Assembly (NCBI RefSeq): GCF_037482405.1
Contig: NZ_JBBHZZ010000009.1
Location: 62,001-126,000 of the forward strand
DNA length: 64,000 nucleotides
Origin: Pseudokineococcus marinus
GTDB taxonomy: Bacteria; Actinomycetota; Actinomycetes; Actinomycetales; Quadrisphaeraceae
Direction: 5' to 3'
Shown here: piece by piece, positions 51,974-59,651 of the stretch
How the letters are laid out: each line of letters starts with the position of its first letter
Numbering within the stretch: position 1 is the stretch's first letter
Position numbers and translations under genes: made by a program
The notes under the pieces: generated by a model
The model's database searches: none
The model's input: the letters and a program-made list of their open reading frames with translations, nothing else
What the model was told of the DNA's origin: nothing

Positions 51974-52708
51974 GTGCCCGTCGCCGACGTCCCCGCCGCC
52001 CGGCCGGGCCGTCGGCCGGGCCGTCGGCCGGGCCGTCGGCCGGGCCCCGTCGGGGGCGCGGGCGAGGTGCGCAGGTGCGGCGTCCGCGGGTGCTCGTGCG
52101 CCGACCCGCGCCTGCTGGCCTCCGCCCCGAACGCCGTCACGCTCGCCCGCACGGCCCTGTCGCTCGGCCTCGTCGCGGCCGCCGCCGCCGAGCGCTCCTG
52201 GCCGCTGCTGCTCGCCGCCTACCTCGCCTACTGGGTGGGCGACGTGGCCGACGGCGCGCTCGCCCGCCACCTGCGGCAGGAGACGCGCCTCGGCGCCGTC
52301 CTCGACGTCGTCTGCGACCGCCTGAACTGCACCAGCTGCGCGCTCACCCTGCTGCTCTTCGTGCCCGCCCCCGCGCCCGTGACGGTGTTCCTCGTCCAGT
52401 TCGTCCTCGTCGACCTCGTGCTGTCCCTGCTGCCGCTGCGCTGGCCGGTGCTGTCGCCCAACTACTTCGGCCTCGTCGACCCCCTCGTCCACGCCGCCAA
52501 CTGGCACCCCCTCGCCAAGGCCGCCAACACCGGGCTGCTCGTCGTCCTGCTCGTGGCCGTCCCCGACCACCGCGTCGCCCTCGCCGCCGCCGCCGTCGTC
52601 CTCGTGGCCAAGGCGGCCTCCCTCGTCCGCGTCCTGCGCCTGCCCCGCCCCAGCAGCGCCCACGTCGTCCCCGTCGACGTCGACCCCGCCCGCGCCTCCC
52701 GTGCCTGA
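51974..52708 (+). CDS. CDP-alcohol phosphatidyltransferase
   Basis: A 244-residue membrane enzyme that transfers a phosphatidyl group from CDP-diacylglycerol (or a related CDP-alcohol) to an alcohol. The catalytic signature is complete: Asp90-x2-Asp93-Gly-x2-Ala-Arg98-x8-Gly107-x3-Asp111-x3-Asp115. About six helices. A basic N-terminus with PGRR repeats is unusual. The acceptor alcohol is unknown. A GTAGAC-like element seven bases upstream of the GTG suggests a leaderless mRNA. Overlaps the next gene by eight bases. Confidence 0.85.
   Translation: MPVADVPAARPGRRPGRRPGRRPGPVGGAGEVRRCGVRGCSCADPRLLASAPNAVTLARTALSLGLVAAAAAERSWPLLLAAYLAYWVGDVADGALARHLRQETRLGAVLDVVCDRLNCTSCALTLLLFVPAPAPVTVFLVQFVLVDLVLSLLPLRWPVLSPNYFGLVDPLVHAANWHPLAKAANTGLLVVLLVAVPDHRVALAAAAVVLVAKAASLVRVLRLPRPSSAHVVPVDVDPARASRA
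52004..52046 (+). repeat. 12-bp tandem repeat in phosphatidyltransferase N-terminus
   Basis: Three and a half identical units of ccgggccgtcgg, in frame, encoding PGRR. Confidence 0.92.
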
Positions 52709-53258
52709 CACCGGCGTCCTCGCCCTCGTCGCCACCGGCCTCGCCGTCGGCGCCGTCTCCGCCGTCTCCCCCGTCCTGCCCGTCGAGGCCTACGTCGCCG
52801 CCGTCGCCCTCGCCCGACCGACCCCCACCGCCCTGGCCGTCGCCGTCGCAGCCGGCCTCGGCCAGACCCTCGGCAAGACCGCCCTGCTCGCCGCCACCCG
52901 CAGCGCCGGGCGCTCGCGATGGACCCGCCGCCTGCGCGAGCACGCCCGCCGACGCGCCACGGCCGCCGGAGCACCCGGTGCACCGAGCGCCGCGACGACG
53001 CACCGGGCCCGTCTGCGGGCGCGCGCCGCCCGGCTCAGCCGCGCCGCCCTGCACCACCTCGGCGGCCGCGCCGGCCCCCTCGTCGTCCTGCTCGGCGCCG
53101 CCCTCGGCGTCCCACCGCTCCTGCTCGTCACCGTCGTCGCCGGCGCCTCGCCCATGACCTACCGCGCCTTCGTGCCCGCATGCCTCCTCGGGCGCAGCGT
53201 CCGCTTCTGCGCCCTGGCCCTCCTACCGGGCCTGACGACCGGTCGGGCGACCGGCTGA
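52701..53258 (+). CDS. VTT/DedA-like small membrane protein
   Basis: A 185-residue protein with about four hydrophobic segments. GLGQTLGKTALLAATRSAG and the end VPACLLGRSVRFCALALLPG resemble the VTT (SNARE-associated/DedA) fold, whose members act in membrane lipid flipping. A basic loop (residues 72-110) separates the halves. It overlaps the phosphatidyltransferase gene, and the pairing suggests a lipid role, which is inference. Its 3' end overlaps the convergent histidine-kinase gene by 36 bases. Confidence 0.65.
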   Translation: MPDTGVLALVATGLAVGAVSAVSPVLPVEAYVAAVALARPTPTALAVAVAAGLGQTLGKTALLAATRSAGRSRWTRRLREHARRRATAAGAPGAPSAATTHRARLRARAARLSRAALHHLGGRAGPLVVLLGAALGVPPLLLVTVVAGASPMTYRAFVPACLLGRSVRFCALALLPGLTTGRATG

Positions 53259-54887
53259 GCGGCCGGCGGGCCCGGGGACCCCGGCGCCCGCCTGCTCGGC
53301 GAGCGGCGACCACCGCGGCAGGACCACCCGGAAGGCGGTGCGCCCCGGCGCGGAGTCGACGTCGACCGTCCCGCCGTGCTCCGTCACGACGGCGCGGGCG
53401 ATGGCGAGGCCCAGGCCGGTGCTGCCCGCGGCGCGCGAGCGGGAGGTGTCCGCGCGGGCGAAGCGCTCGAAGACCTCCGGGAGGACGGCGGGGTCGACGC
53501 CCGGGCCGTCGTCCTCGACGACGACCTCGACCCCGTCGGGGCGCGCACGCACCCGTGCGGTGACGGTGGTGCCCGGCGGGGTGTGCGTGCGCGCGTTGGC
53601 GAGCAGGGCGGCGAGCACCTGCTGCAGCCGGGCGGCGTCGCCGCTGACGGCCAGGGAGCCGGCTGCACCGTCGCGCCCGTCCTCGCCGCGGGTCCCGCCC
53701 TCGTCGTCGGCCCCGTCCTCGTCGTCGGCCCCGTCCTCGTCGTCGGCCCCGTCCCCGTCGTCGGGCTCCGGCAGGTCCAGCCGCCAGCGGTGGCCGGGGG
53801 AGGTGACGCGCGCGTCGCTCACGGCGTCGACGACGAGCATCGGCAGCTCGACGACCTCGCGCTCGAGGGGGCGACCGGCGTCGAGGCGCGCCAGGAGCAG
53901 GAGGTCCTCGACGAGCCCGGACATGCGGGTCGCCTGGCTCTCCACGCGCTCGAGGGCGTGGGCCACCTCGGGGGGCAGGTCGGCCTCGTGGCGGCGGGCC
54001 AGCTCGGCGTACCCGCGGACGGAGGCCAGCGGCGTCCGCAGCTCGTGGCTGGCGTCGGCCACGAACTGGCGGACCTGCGTCTCGCTGCGGTGCCGGGCCG
54101 AGAGCGCGGCGGCGACGTGCACGAGCAGCCGGTCCAGGGCGGCGCCGACCTGGCCCACCTCGGTGCGCGGGTCGGTGTCGCGCTCCGGCACGCGCACCGC
54201 GAGGTCGACCTCGCCGCGGTCCAGCGGCAGGCCGGACACGCGGGTCGCCGTGGCCGCGACGCGCCGCAGCGGCGCCAGCCCGCGGGCGAGGACGGCGCGG
54301 CTCGCGAGGACGGCGACCACGATGCCGAGGGCGGCCAGCAGCAGCGCCGCCACGGCGAGCTGGCCGACCACCGTCGTCGTCTCGGCCAGCGGCTGGCCCA
54401 CGACGACGCCGCCGTCGCCCGCGCTCGCGGCGACCACCCGGTAGTCCCCGCGGCCCGGCACGTCCACGGTGGACGGCTGCGGGCCCGCCCGCCCCAGCGC
54501 GGCCGCCTGCTCGTCGGTCCAGACGTCCAGCCGCGGGACGCCGCCGGTGCCCGCGAGGGACGCCGCCCGCACCGCGCCGTCCTCGACCCGGGCGCCGACC
54601 GAGCCGACGGGCAGGCCGACGAGCAGGAAGCCGAGCCCCTCCCCCGCACCCTCGACGGCGGGGCCGCCCTGCGACGGCCCACCGGGCGGTCCCCCGGGTC
54701 CGCCGGGGCGCGCGCCCAGCACTCCGGCGGACTGCGCGGCCTGGCGGACCACCTGGGCGTCCACCCGGTCGACGAGGACGTGGTGGACGACGAGCAGCGT
54801 GAGCCCGCCCGTCGCGACCAGGACGCCGGCGAGGACGGCGCCGACGCCGGCCAGCAGCCGGGCGCGCAGCGAGCGGGTGCGGCGCAC
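53223..54887 (-). CDS. Sensor histidine kinase (EnvZ/OmpR-type)
   Basis: A 554-residue membrane kinase. Helix 1 is at about 12-35, an extracellular sensor of about 125 residues follows, helix 2 is around 172-195, then a HAMP domain. His281 lies in FVADASHELRTPLASVRGYA. The ATPase domain has N-box LANARTHTPPGT, G1 EDDGPGVDP, F-box FERFARADTSR and G2 GSTGLGLAIARAV. Between the dimerisation and ATPase parts is an acidic DGADDE repeat. It follows its regulator by 16 bases. Confidence 0.94.
   Translation of the reverse strand: MRRTRSLRARLLAGVGAVLAGVLVATGGLTLLVVHHVLVDRVDAQVVRQAAQSAGVLGARPGGPGGPPGGPSQGGPAVEGAGEGLGFLLVGLPVGSVGARVEDGAVRAASLAGTGGVPRLDVWTDEQAAALGRAGPQPSTVDVPGRGDYRVVAASAGDGGVVVGQPLAETTTVVGQLAVAALLLAALGIVVAVLASRAVLARGLAPLRRVAATATRVSGLPLDRGEVDLAVRVPERDTDPRTEVGQVGAALDRLLVHVAAALSARHRSETQVRQFVADASHELRTPLASVRGYAELARRHEADLPPEVAHALERVESQATRMSGLVEDLLLLARLDAGRPLEREVVELPMLVVDAVSDARVTSPGHRWRLDLPEPDDGDGADDEDGADDEDGADDEGGTRGEDGRDGAAGSLAVSGDAARLQQVLAALLANARTHTPPGTTVTARVRARPDGVEVVVEDDGPGVDPAVLPEVFERFARADTSRSRAAGSTGLGLAIARAVVTEHGGTVDVDSAPGRTAFRVVLPRWSPLAEQAGAGVPGPAGRSAGRPTGRQAR
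53711..53764 (-). repeat. 18-bp tandem repeat in histidine-kinase gene
   Basis: Three 18-bp units of ccccgtcctcgtcgtcgg (last with one change), encoding DGADDE between two catalytic domains. Confidence 0.9.
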
Positions 54888-54903
54888 CGAGCGGCCCGCC
54901 GCC

Positions 54904-55665
54904 TCAGGCCCCGGCCGGGGCGGGCGGGTCCGCCGCCGCGGGCTTGAGCACGTAGCCCGCGCCGCGCAGGGTGTGGATCATCGGCGCCCGGCCGGCGTCG
55001 ATCTTGCGCCGCAGGTAGGAGACGTACAGCTCGACCACGTTGGCCTGGCCGCCGAAGTCGTAGCGCCACACGCGGTCGAGGATCTGCGCCTTGGACAGCA
55101 CCCGGCGCGGGTTGCGCATGAGGTAGCGCAGCAGCTCGAACTCCGTCGCCGTGAGGCGCACCTCGGCGCCGGCGCGGGTGACCTCGTGGCTGTCCTCGTC
55201 GAGCACGAGGTCCCCCACGACGAGCACCCCGTCCGAGGCGGAGGCGTGCGCCGCCGTCCGGCGCAGCAGCCCTCGCAGCCGCGCCACCAGCTCCTCGAGG
55301 CTGAACGGCTTGGTGACGTAGTCGTCGCCCCCCGCCGTCAGCCCCGCGACGCGGTCCTCGACGGCGTCCTTCGCGGTGAGGAAGAGCACCGGCACGTCGT
55401 CACCCGCGTCCGCCCGCAGGCGGCGGAGCACCTCGAGGCCGTCGAGGTCGGGGAGCATGACGTCGAGCACGACGGCGTCGGGGCACCAGCTCCGCGCCTC
55501 GCGCAGCGCCTGCGCGCCGTCGGCCGCCGTCCGCACCTGCCACCCCTCGTACTTCAGCGCCATCGCCAGGAGCTCGGTGAGGTTCTGCTCGTCGTCGACG
55601 ACGAGGACGCGCAGCGGGCTGCCGTCGAGGCGCTGCATCGGCCGGTGGGCGGGGGCGGTGGTCAT
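54904..55665 (-). CDS. OmpR/PhoB-type response regulator
   Basis: A 253-residue transcription factor. The receiver domain starts LRVLVVDDEQNLTELLAMAL, with phospho-acceptor Asp68 in VVLDVMLPDLDG and Lys in GGDDYVTKPFSLEEL. The winged helix is RLTATEFELLRYLMRNPRRV, then RYDFGGQANVVELYVSYLRR. The ATG beginning MTTAPAHRPM is chosen; longer forms read through repeats in the upstream region. It is transcribed with the kinase downstream. Confidence 0.95.
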   Translation of the reverse strand: MTTAPAHRPMQRLDGSPLRVLVVDDEQNLTELLAMALKYEGWQVRTAADGAQALREARSWCPDAVVLDVMLPDLDGLEVLRRLRADAGDDVPVLFLTAKDAVEDRVAGLTAGGDDYVTKPFSLEELVARLRGLLRRTAAHASASDGVLVVGDLVLDEDSHEVTRAGAEVRLTATEFELLRYLMRNPRRVLSKAQILDRVWRYDFGGQANVVELYVSYLRRKIDAGRAPMIHTLRGAGYVLKPAAADPPAPAGA

Positions 55666-55747
55666 GGGGCGAGCGTGCTCCTCCGGGCTCGCCCGCAGCC
55701 GGGTGCCGCCTGTGAGGCTCCTGTGCGTGCCGCCCGTGCGGACGGGC

Positions 55748-55849
55748 GCCGAGTCCGACGTCGGGGCTCGAGTCCGACCTCCCGCCGGGGCAGGACGGCA
55801 CCAGGCCACCGCGACGTCGGACTCGGCGTGCGACGTCGGACTCGGCGTG
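55748..55849. repeat. Direct and inverted copies of CGACGTCGGACTCGGC
   Basis: The 16-mer occurs at 55812-55827 and 55831-55846, within two 19-bp tandem units ending GTG, and as its exact reverse complement at 55748-55763; a partial copy is at 55766-55779. It lies 83-180 bases upstream of the response-regulator ATG, so it may be an operator array. Confidence 0.8.
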
Positions 55850-55895
55850 TCCCCTCGGCCGGGACGCAGGGCTGTGGACCGGTGCGGACCACGTC

Positions 55896-55931
55896 GGGGC
55901 GGGCCCCAGGGCCCGCCCCAACACGCCCCCC
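55896..55931. repeat. GC-rich hairpin, left copy beside assembly gap
   Basis: An 11-bp perfect stem (GGGGCGGGCCC with GGGCCCGCCCC) with a 2-base centre, followed by a C-rich end. It differs at only two positions from the copy right of the N run. Confidence 0.85.
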
Positions 55932-56025
55932 NNNNNNNNNNNNNNNNNNNNNNNNNNNNNNNNNNNNNNNNNNNNNNNNNNNNNNNNNNNNNNNNNNNNN
56001 NNNNNNNNNNNNNNNNNNNNNNNNN
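55932..56025. other. Assembly gap (94 N)
   Basis: The N run is bordered by two 36-bp copies of the same hairpin sequence. Either the hairpin is repeated with unknown DNA between the copies, or one hairpin was assembled twice. Confidence 0.95.
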
Positions 56026-56061
56026 GGGGCGGGCCCCAGGGCCCGCCCCGACGCGCCCCCC
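56026..56061 (-). terminator. GC-rich hairpin after the secreted-protein gene
   Basis: The right-hand copy of the hairpin, five bases downstream of the stop codon of the secreted helical protein. The stem is 11 bp with no T-run, a plausible terminator. Confidence 0.65.
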
Positions 56062-56065
56062 GACC

Positions 56066-56821
56066 TCAGGCGGCGTAGCTCCAGCTCGACGGGGTGGCGC
56101 TGGTCCCGTCCGGCGTCGTCGCGGGGCCGTCGTCGGCGGGGGCCTGCGGCGCCGTCGCGCCGTCGGCCGGGTCCTCGCCGGCCGTCCCGCCGGGGCCGCG
56201 CCCGCCGGGGCCGTGCCCGCCGGGGCCGTGGCCGCCCGGGCCGAGGGGCCGGTCGCCGACCTCGGTCGTCACGAGCTCGCCGATCCGGGCCTCGAGGTCG
56301 GCGGCGCGCTCGTCGGCCTGCTCCTGCGTGATCCGGCCGTCGGCGACCTCCTCGTCGAGGTGGGCCCTCGCGGCGTCGACGAGGGCGGCGACGAGGTCGT
56401 CGGTGCTCACGCCCTGGTCCTCGGCGACCGACGCCAGGGTGGCGCCGTCCTGCGCCAGGGCGTCCCGGAGCTCCTCGGGCGTGAGGTCGAGCACCTCCGC
56501 CGCGGCGTCGAGGCCCGCGGGCCCCGGCCCGAGCCCACCCGGACCACCCGGACCACCCGGCCCGGGCAGCGCGTCGGCGAGCGTCGAGGCGACCTCGTCG
56601 GCCTGGTCCTGGGTCAGCGTCCCGTCCGAGACGAGGCCCGCGAGGGCCTCGGTGATGCGGTCGACCCCGTCCGCCACGGCGTCGACCGCCCCCTGGGCGG
56701 CGTCCTGGGTCGACTCCGTCACCGCGTCGGGCGCCGCGTCCGCGAGCGCCGGCCCGGCGAGGGCCGCCCCGCCGAGGGCGATCGCGCCCGCGACGGTGAT
56801 GGTGGCCAGCTTCCTGCGCAT
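56066..56821 (-). CDS. Secreted helical protein of unknown function
   Basis: A 251-residue protein with a signal peptide (MRRKLATITVAGAIALGGAA, cleavage after about ALA at 25-27). The mature part has two helical modules: LVSDGTLTQDQADEVASTLA, and EVLDLTPEELRDALAQDGAT with VADGRITQEQADERAADLEA. These are joined by a Gly/Pro linker and end in a Gly/Pro/His-rich tail. Similar modules occur in uncharacterised actinobacterial exported proteins. A GAGGAGG site precedes the chosen ATG. It sits upstream of, and in line with, a two-component pair that may control it. Confidence 0.8.
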   Translation of the reverse strand: MRRKLATITVAGAIALGGAALAGPALADAAPDAVTESTQDAAQGAVDAVADGVDRITEALAGLVSDGTLTQDQADEVASTLADALPGPGGPGGPGGLGPGPAGLDAAAEVLDLTPEELRDALAQDGATLASVAEDQGVSTDDLVAALVDAARAHLDEEVADGRITQEQADERAADLEARIGELVTTEVGDRPLGPGGHGPGGHGPGGRGPGGTAGEDPADGATAPQAPADDGPATTPDGTSATPSSWSYAA

Positions 56822-56995
56822 GGTGTCCTCCTCCGACGGGCGGCCGTTCCGCCCGAGGACCACGACGCTGCGGGCCGCGCCTGTCAGGACGCTGTCACGC
56901 CCTCATGGCTCACCTGCGGATCGCGGGGACGTCGTCCCCGCGGGCCCGGGGAGCGCTCGGGACGGCGCGGACCGGCGCCCGGGCGGCCCACGCCC

Positions 56996-57010
56996 TACCG
57001 TCGGCGCGTG
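56996..57010 (+). promoter_or_regulatory. -10-like TACCGT for leaderless PHP gene mRNA
   Basis: TACCGT ends six bases before the GTG start of the PHP-domain gene. Confidence 0.5.
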
Positions 57011-58132
57011 AGCGCGAGCGACGACCGCCCGGCCGGCGGCGGCCCCGGCGCCGACGACGCGCGGGACCTGCACGCCCGGGTCCTGGCGGCGCTGCGGCGC
57101 ACGGCCTTCCTCCTGGAGCGGGAGCTGGCGAGCACCCACCGGGTCAAGGCGTTCCGCGCGGCGGCCACGACGGTCACGCGCACGCCCGCGGACGAGCTGG
57201 CCCGCCGCGTCGCCGAGGGCTCCCTCGAGCAGCTGCCCGGCGTGGGACGCACGACGGCGGCCCTCGTCCTCGACGTCGCCGCCGGACGGCGACCCGCCTA
57301 CCTCGCGGACCTCGAGGAGCGCCAGGAGCCCCTCGTCGGCCCGGACGACGAGGGCGCCGCCGGTGGCGCCGCCCTGCGGGCGGCCCTGCGCGGGGACCTG
57401 CACCTGCACTCGGACTGGAGCGACGGCGGCAGCCCCGTCGAGGACATGGCCGTCACGGCCGTGGAGATCGGCCACGAGTACGCGGCCCTCACCGACCACT
57501 CGCCGCGCCTCAAGGTCGCGCGCGGTCTCAGCCCCGCGCGGCTGCGCCGCCAGCTGGCCCTGCTCGAGGAGCTCGCGGCGCCGCTCGCGCCCTTCCGGCT
57601 CCTGTCGGGCATCGAGTGCGACGTCCTCGCCGACGGGTCCCTCGACCAGGAGCCCGAGCTGCTGGAGGAGCTCGACGTCGTCGTCGCCTCCGTCCACTCC
57701 GACCTGCGGATGGAGCGGCGCGCCATGACCCGCCGCATGGTGCGCGCCGTGCGCGACCCCCGCACCGACGTGCTCGGGCACTGCACGGGGCGGTACGTGC
57801 AGCCTCGGGAGGGGGTCGGGAGGGCGCGGCCCGAGAGCGAGTTCGACGCCGAGGAGGTCTTCGCCGCGTGCGCGGAGGCCGGCGTCGCCGTCGAGGTCAA
57901 CGCCCGCCCCGAGCGCCTCGACCCGCCCCTGCGGCTGCTGCGGCTCGCCGTCGAGGCCGGCTGCCTGTTCAGCGTCGACACCGACGCCCACGCCCCCGGC
58001 CAGCTCGACTGGCAGGAGCTCGGGTGCGCCCGGGCGGCGCGGTGCGGCGTCCCGCCCGAGCGCGTGGTCAACACCTGGCCCGTCGAGGACCTCCTGGCCT
58101 GGACGGCCGACCACACCCACCGACCGGGCTGA
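57008..58132 (+). CDS. Helix-hairpin-helix and PHP domain protein (PolX-like, no polymerase)
   Basis: A 374-residue cytosolic protein. Residues about 20-95 form a PolX-type helix-hairpin-helix region (LEQLPGVGRTTA at 73-84). Residues 128-374 form a PHP phosphoesterase domain with metal ligands in DLHLHSDWSDGG (His132, His134), ALTDHSPRLKVARGL, SGIECDVLADG, VVASVHSDLRM, LGHCTGRY and FSVDTDAHAPGQL. The DNA-polymerase palm of bacterial PolX is absent. It may be a nuclease or phosphatase acting on DNA or small phosphoesters. Confidence 0.9.
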   Translation: MSASDDRPAGGGPGADDARDLHARVLAALRRTAFLLERELASTHRVKAFRAAATTVTRTPADELARRVAEGSLEQLPGVGRTTAALVLDVAAGRRPAYLADLEERQEPLVGPDDEGAAGGAALRAALRGDLHLHSDWSDGGSPVEDMAVTAVEIGHEYAALTDHSPRLKVARGLSPARLRRQLALLEELAAPLAPFRLLSGIECDVLADGSLDQEPELLEELDVVVASVHSDLRMERRAMTRRMVRAVRDPRTDVLGHCTGRYVQPREGVGRARPESEFDAEEVFAACAEAGVAVEVNARPERLDPPLRLLRLAVEAGCLFSVDTDAHAPGQLDWQELGCARAARCGVPPERVVNTWPVEDLLAWTADHTHRPG

Positions 58133-58167
58133 GCGCGCCGGCCACCTCGCGCCGCCGCGGCCCCCGC

Positions 58168-59544
58168 TCAGCCCTCGCCGGCCGTGCCGAACAGCCGGTT
58201 GACGCGCCGGTTGGCCTCGGTGAGGGACTCCACAGGTGCGGAGAATCCCATGACCCGGTCCATGGCGGGGCGCATGATCGCGTCCACCTCGCTGTAGTTC
58301 TCGGTGATGGGCACGGGGATGGTCGTGCCCTCCTCGACGTGGACGGTGAAGGCCTCGATGTCGATGCCCTTGGCCGACAGCGCCTCCTCGGCGATGGGCA
58401 CGACCTCCTGACGGGCCGGCAGGACGACGCCGCCGCGGGCGACGACCTCCTGGCACTCCACCGAGGCGAGGTGCTGGACCCACGCCCACGCGGCGCCCTT
58501 GCGGGGCGAGGAGGTGGCGATGGAGTCCGCGAGCGAGTTGAACATGGCTGCGCGCTCGCCGGTGGGGCCGACGGGCGTGGGGAAGACGTCGAGGTCGATG
58601 CCCTCGAGGCGCGTGAGGTTGTTGATGTTCCAGGAGCCCTGCGTCGCCATCGCGTACCGGTCCGCCTGCAGCTGCTGGTCGACCGACCCGCCGACCGTCC
58701 GCTCCAGCGGCGGCATGTAGCCCTTCTCGACGAGCCCGCGCCACCACGCGACGGTCTCCTGGAAGGCCTCCTCGTCGTAGGCGTAGCGCGTCCCCCACAG
58801 CGGCTGGTCGGTGTGCGTCCAGCCGTTGGCGCCGGTGTACATCGACCACTCGGTCTGGCCGAAGCCCTCGCCGGCGCCCTCCAGCGCCAGCCCGTAGGTG
58901 GCCACCGACGTGGGGTCGAAGCCCGGCTCGTCGCCGCGGACCCCGTTCGTGTCGACGGTCAGGCGGGCGACGAGCTGCTCGTAGGAGCCGCCGTCCTGGG
59001 GGTTCCAGTCGAGGGACCACAGGTCCTCGCGGGTGTAGCCCGCCTCCTCGACCATCGCGGTGTTGTAGAAGACGCCGACGGTGTCGAAGTCCTTCGGCAG
59101 GCCGTAGCGCTGCCCGTCCGGCCCCACCCACAGGTCGGTGGTGCCCTCGACGTAGGCGTCGAGGTCCACCCCGTCCCGCTCGACGAGCTCGTCCAGCGGC
59201 TGCAGCAGCCCCCGCGTGGCGTAGTCGGCGTAGCGGGAGGTGTGGTCGACGAAGACGTCCGGCGCCGAGTCGGAGACGAAGGCGGTGAAGAGCTTGTCCC
59301 AGTAGTCGTCCCAGCCGAACTGCTCGATGACGACGTCGACGTCGGGGTTCGCCGCCTCGAACTGCTCGGCGCACTGCTGGTAGGCGGGCAGCTGGGCCGA
59401 GTCCCACATCCAGTAGGTGAGGGTGCCGGTGTCCTCCCAGCCGCCACCGCTGACGCCGCTCGACGTGCCGCAGCCGGTGACCGCCAGGCCCAGGGCCGCC
59501 GCGACCGCGACGGCGCGGACCGCTCGTGCGCTGCTCGTCCTCAT
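58168..59544 (-). CDS. ABC transporter sugar-binding lipoprotein
   Basis: A 458-residue extracellular solute-binding protein, family 1. The signal peptide ends in lipobox VTGC (Cys25). The mature part starts GTLTYWMWDSAQLPAYQQCA, with typical segments VFVDHTSRYADYATRGLLQP and LPKDFDTVGVFYNTAMVEEA. A GGAGGAGG site lies upstream of the ATG. It is the last gene of an operon headed by an alpha-galactosidase, so the ligand is probably an alpha-galactoside such as raffinose or melibiose. Confidence 0.92.
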   Translation of the reverse strand: MRTSSARAVRAVAVAAALGLAVTGCGTSSGVSGGGWEDTGTLTYWMWDSAQLPAYQQCAEQFEAANPDVDVVIEQFGWDDYWDKLFTAFVSDSAPDVFVDHTSRYADYATRGLLQPLDELVERDGVDLDAYVEGTTDLWVGPDGQRYGLPKDFDTVGVFYNTAMVEEAGYTREDLWSLDWNPQDGGSYEQLVARLTVDTNGVRGDEPGFDPTSVATYGLALEGAGEGFGQTEWSMYTGANGWTHTDQPLWGTRYAYDEEAFQETVAWWRGLVEKGYMPPLERTVGGSVDQQLQADRYAMATQGSWNINNLTRLEGIDLDVFPTPVGPTGERAAMFNSLADSIATSSPRKGAAWAWVQHLASVECQEVVARGGVVLPARQEVVPIAEEALSAKGIDIEAFTVHVEEGTTIPVPITENYSEVDAIMRPAMDRVMGFSAPVESLTEANRRVNRLFGTAGEG

Positions 59545-59651
59545 CGGTGAGGACCTCCTCCTCCGGGGGCTCCCGGTCAGCTCGTGCCGCGGGGTCGCGC
59601 GGCCGGGTGGTGCGGTGGGAGGCGTGGGCGGCCCGGTGCACCGCCCACGCG

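Larger units (their letters stand above)
55666..56065. other. Intergenic region with repeats and assembly gap
   Basis: About 400 bases, 94 of them N, between the secreted-protein gene and the response regulator. It holds a 16-bp motif as two direct copies and one inverted copy, and two near-identical copies of a GC-rich hairpin bordering the N run. No gene is seen. Confidence 0.75.
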
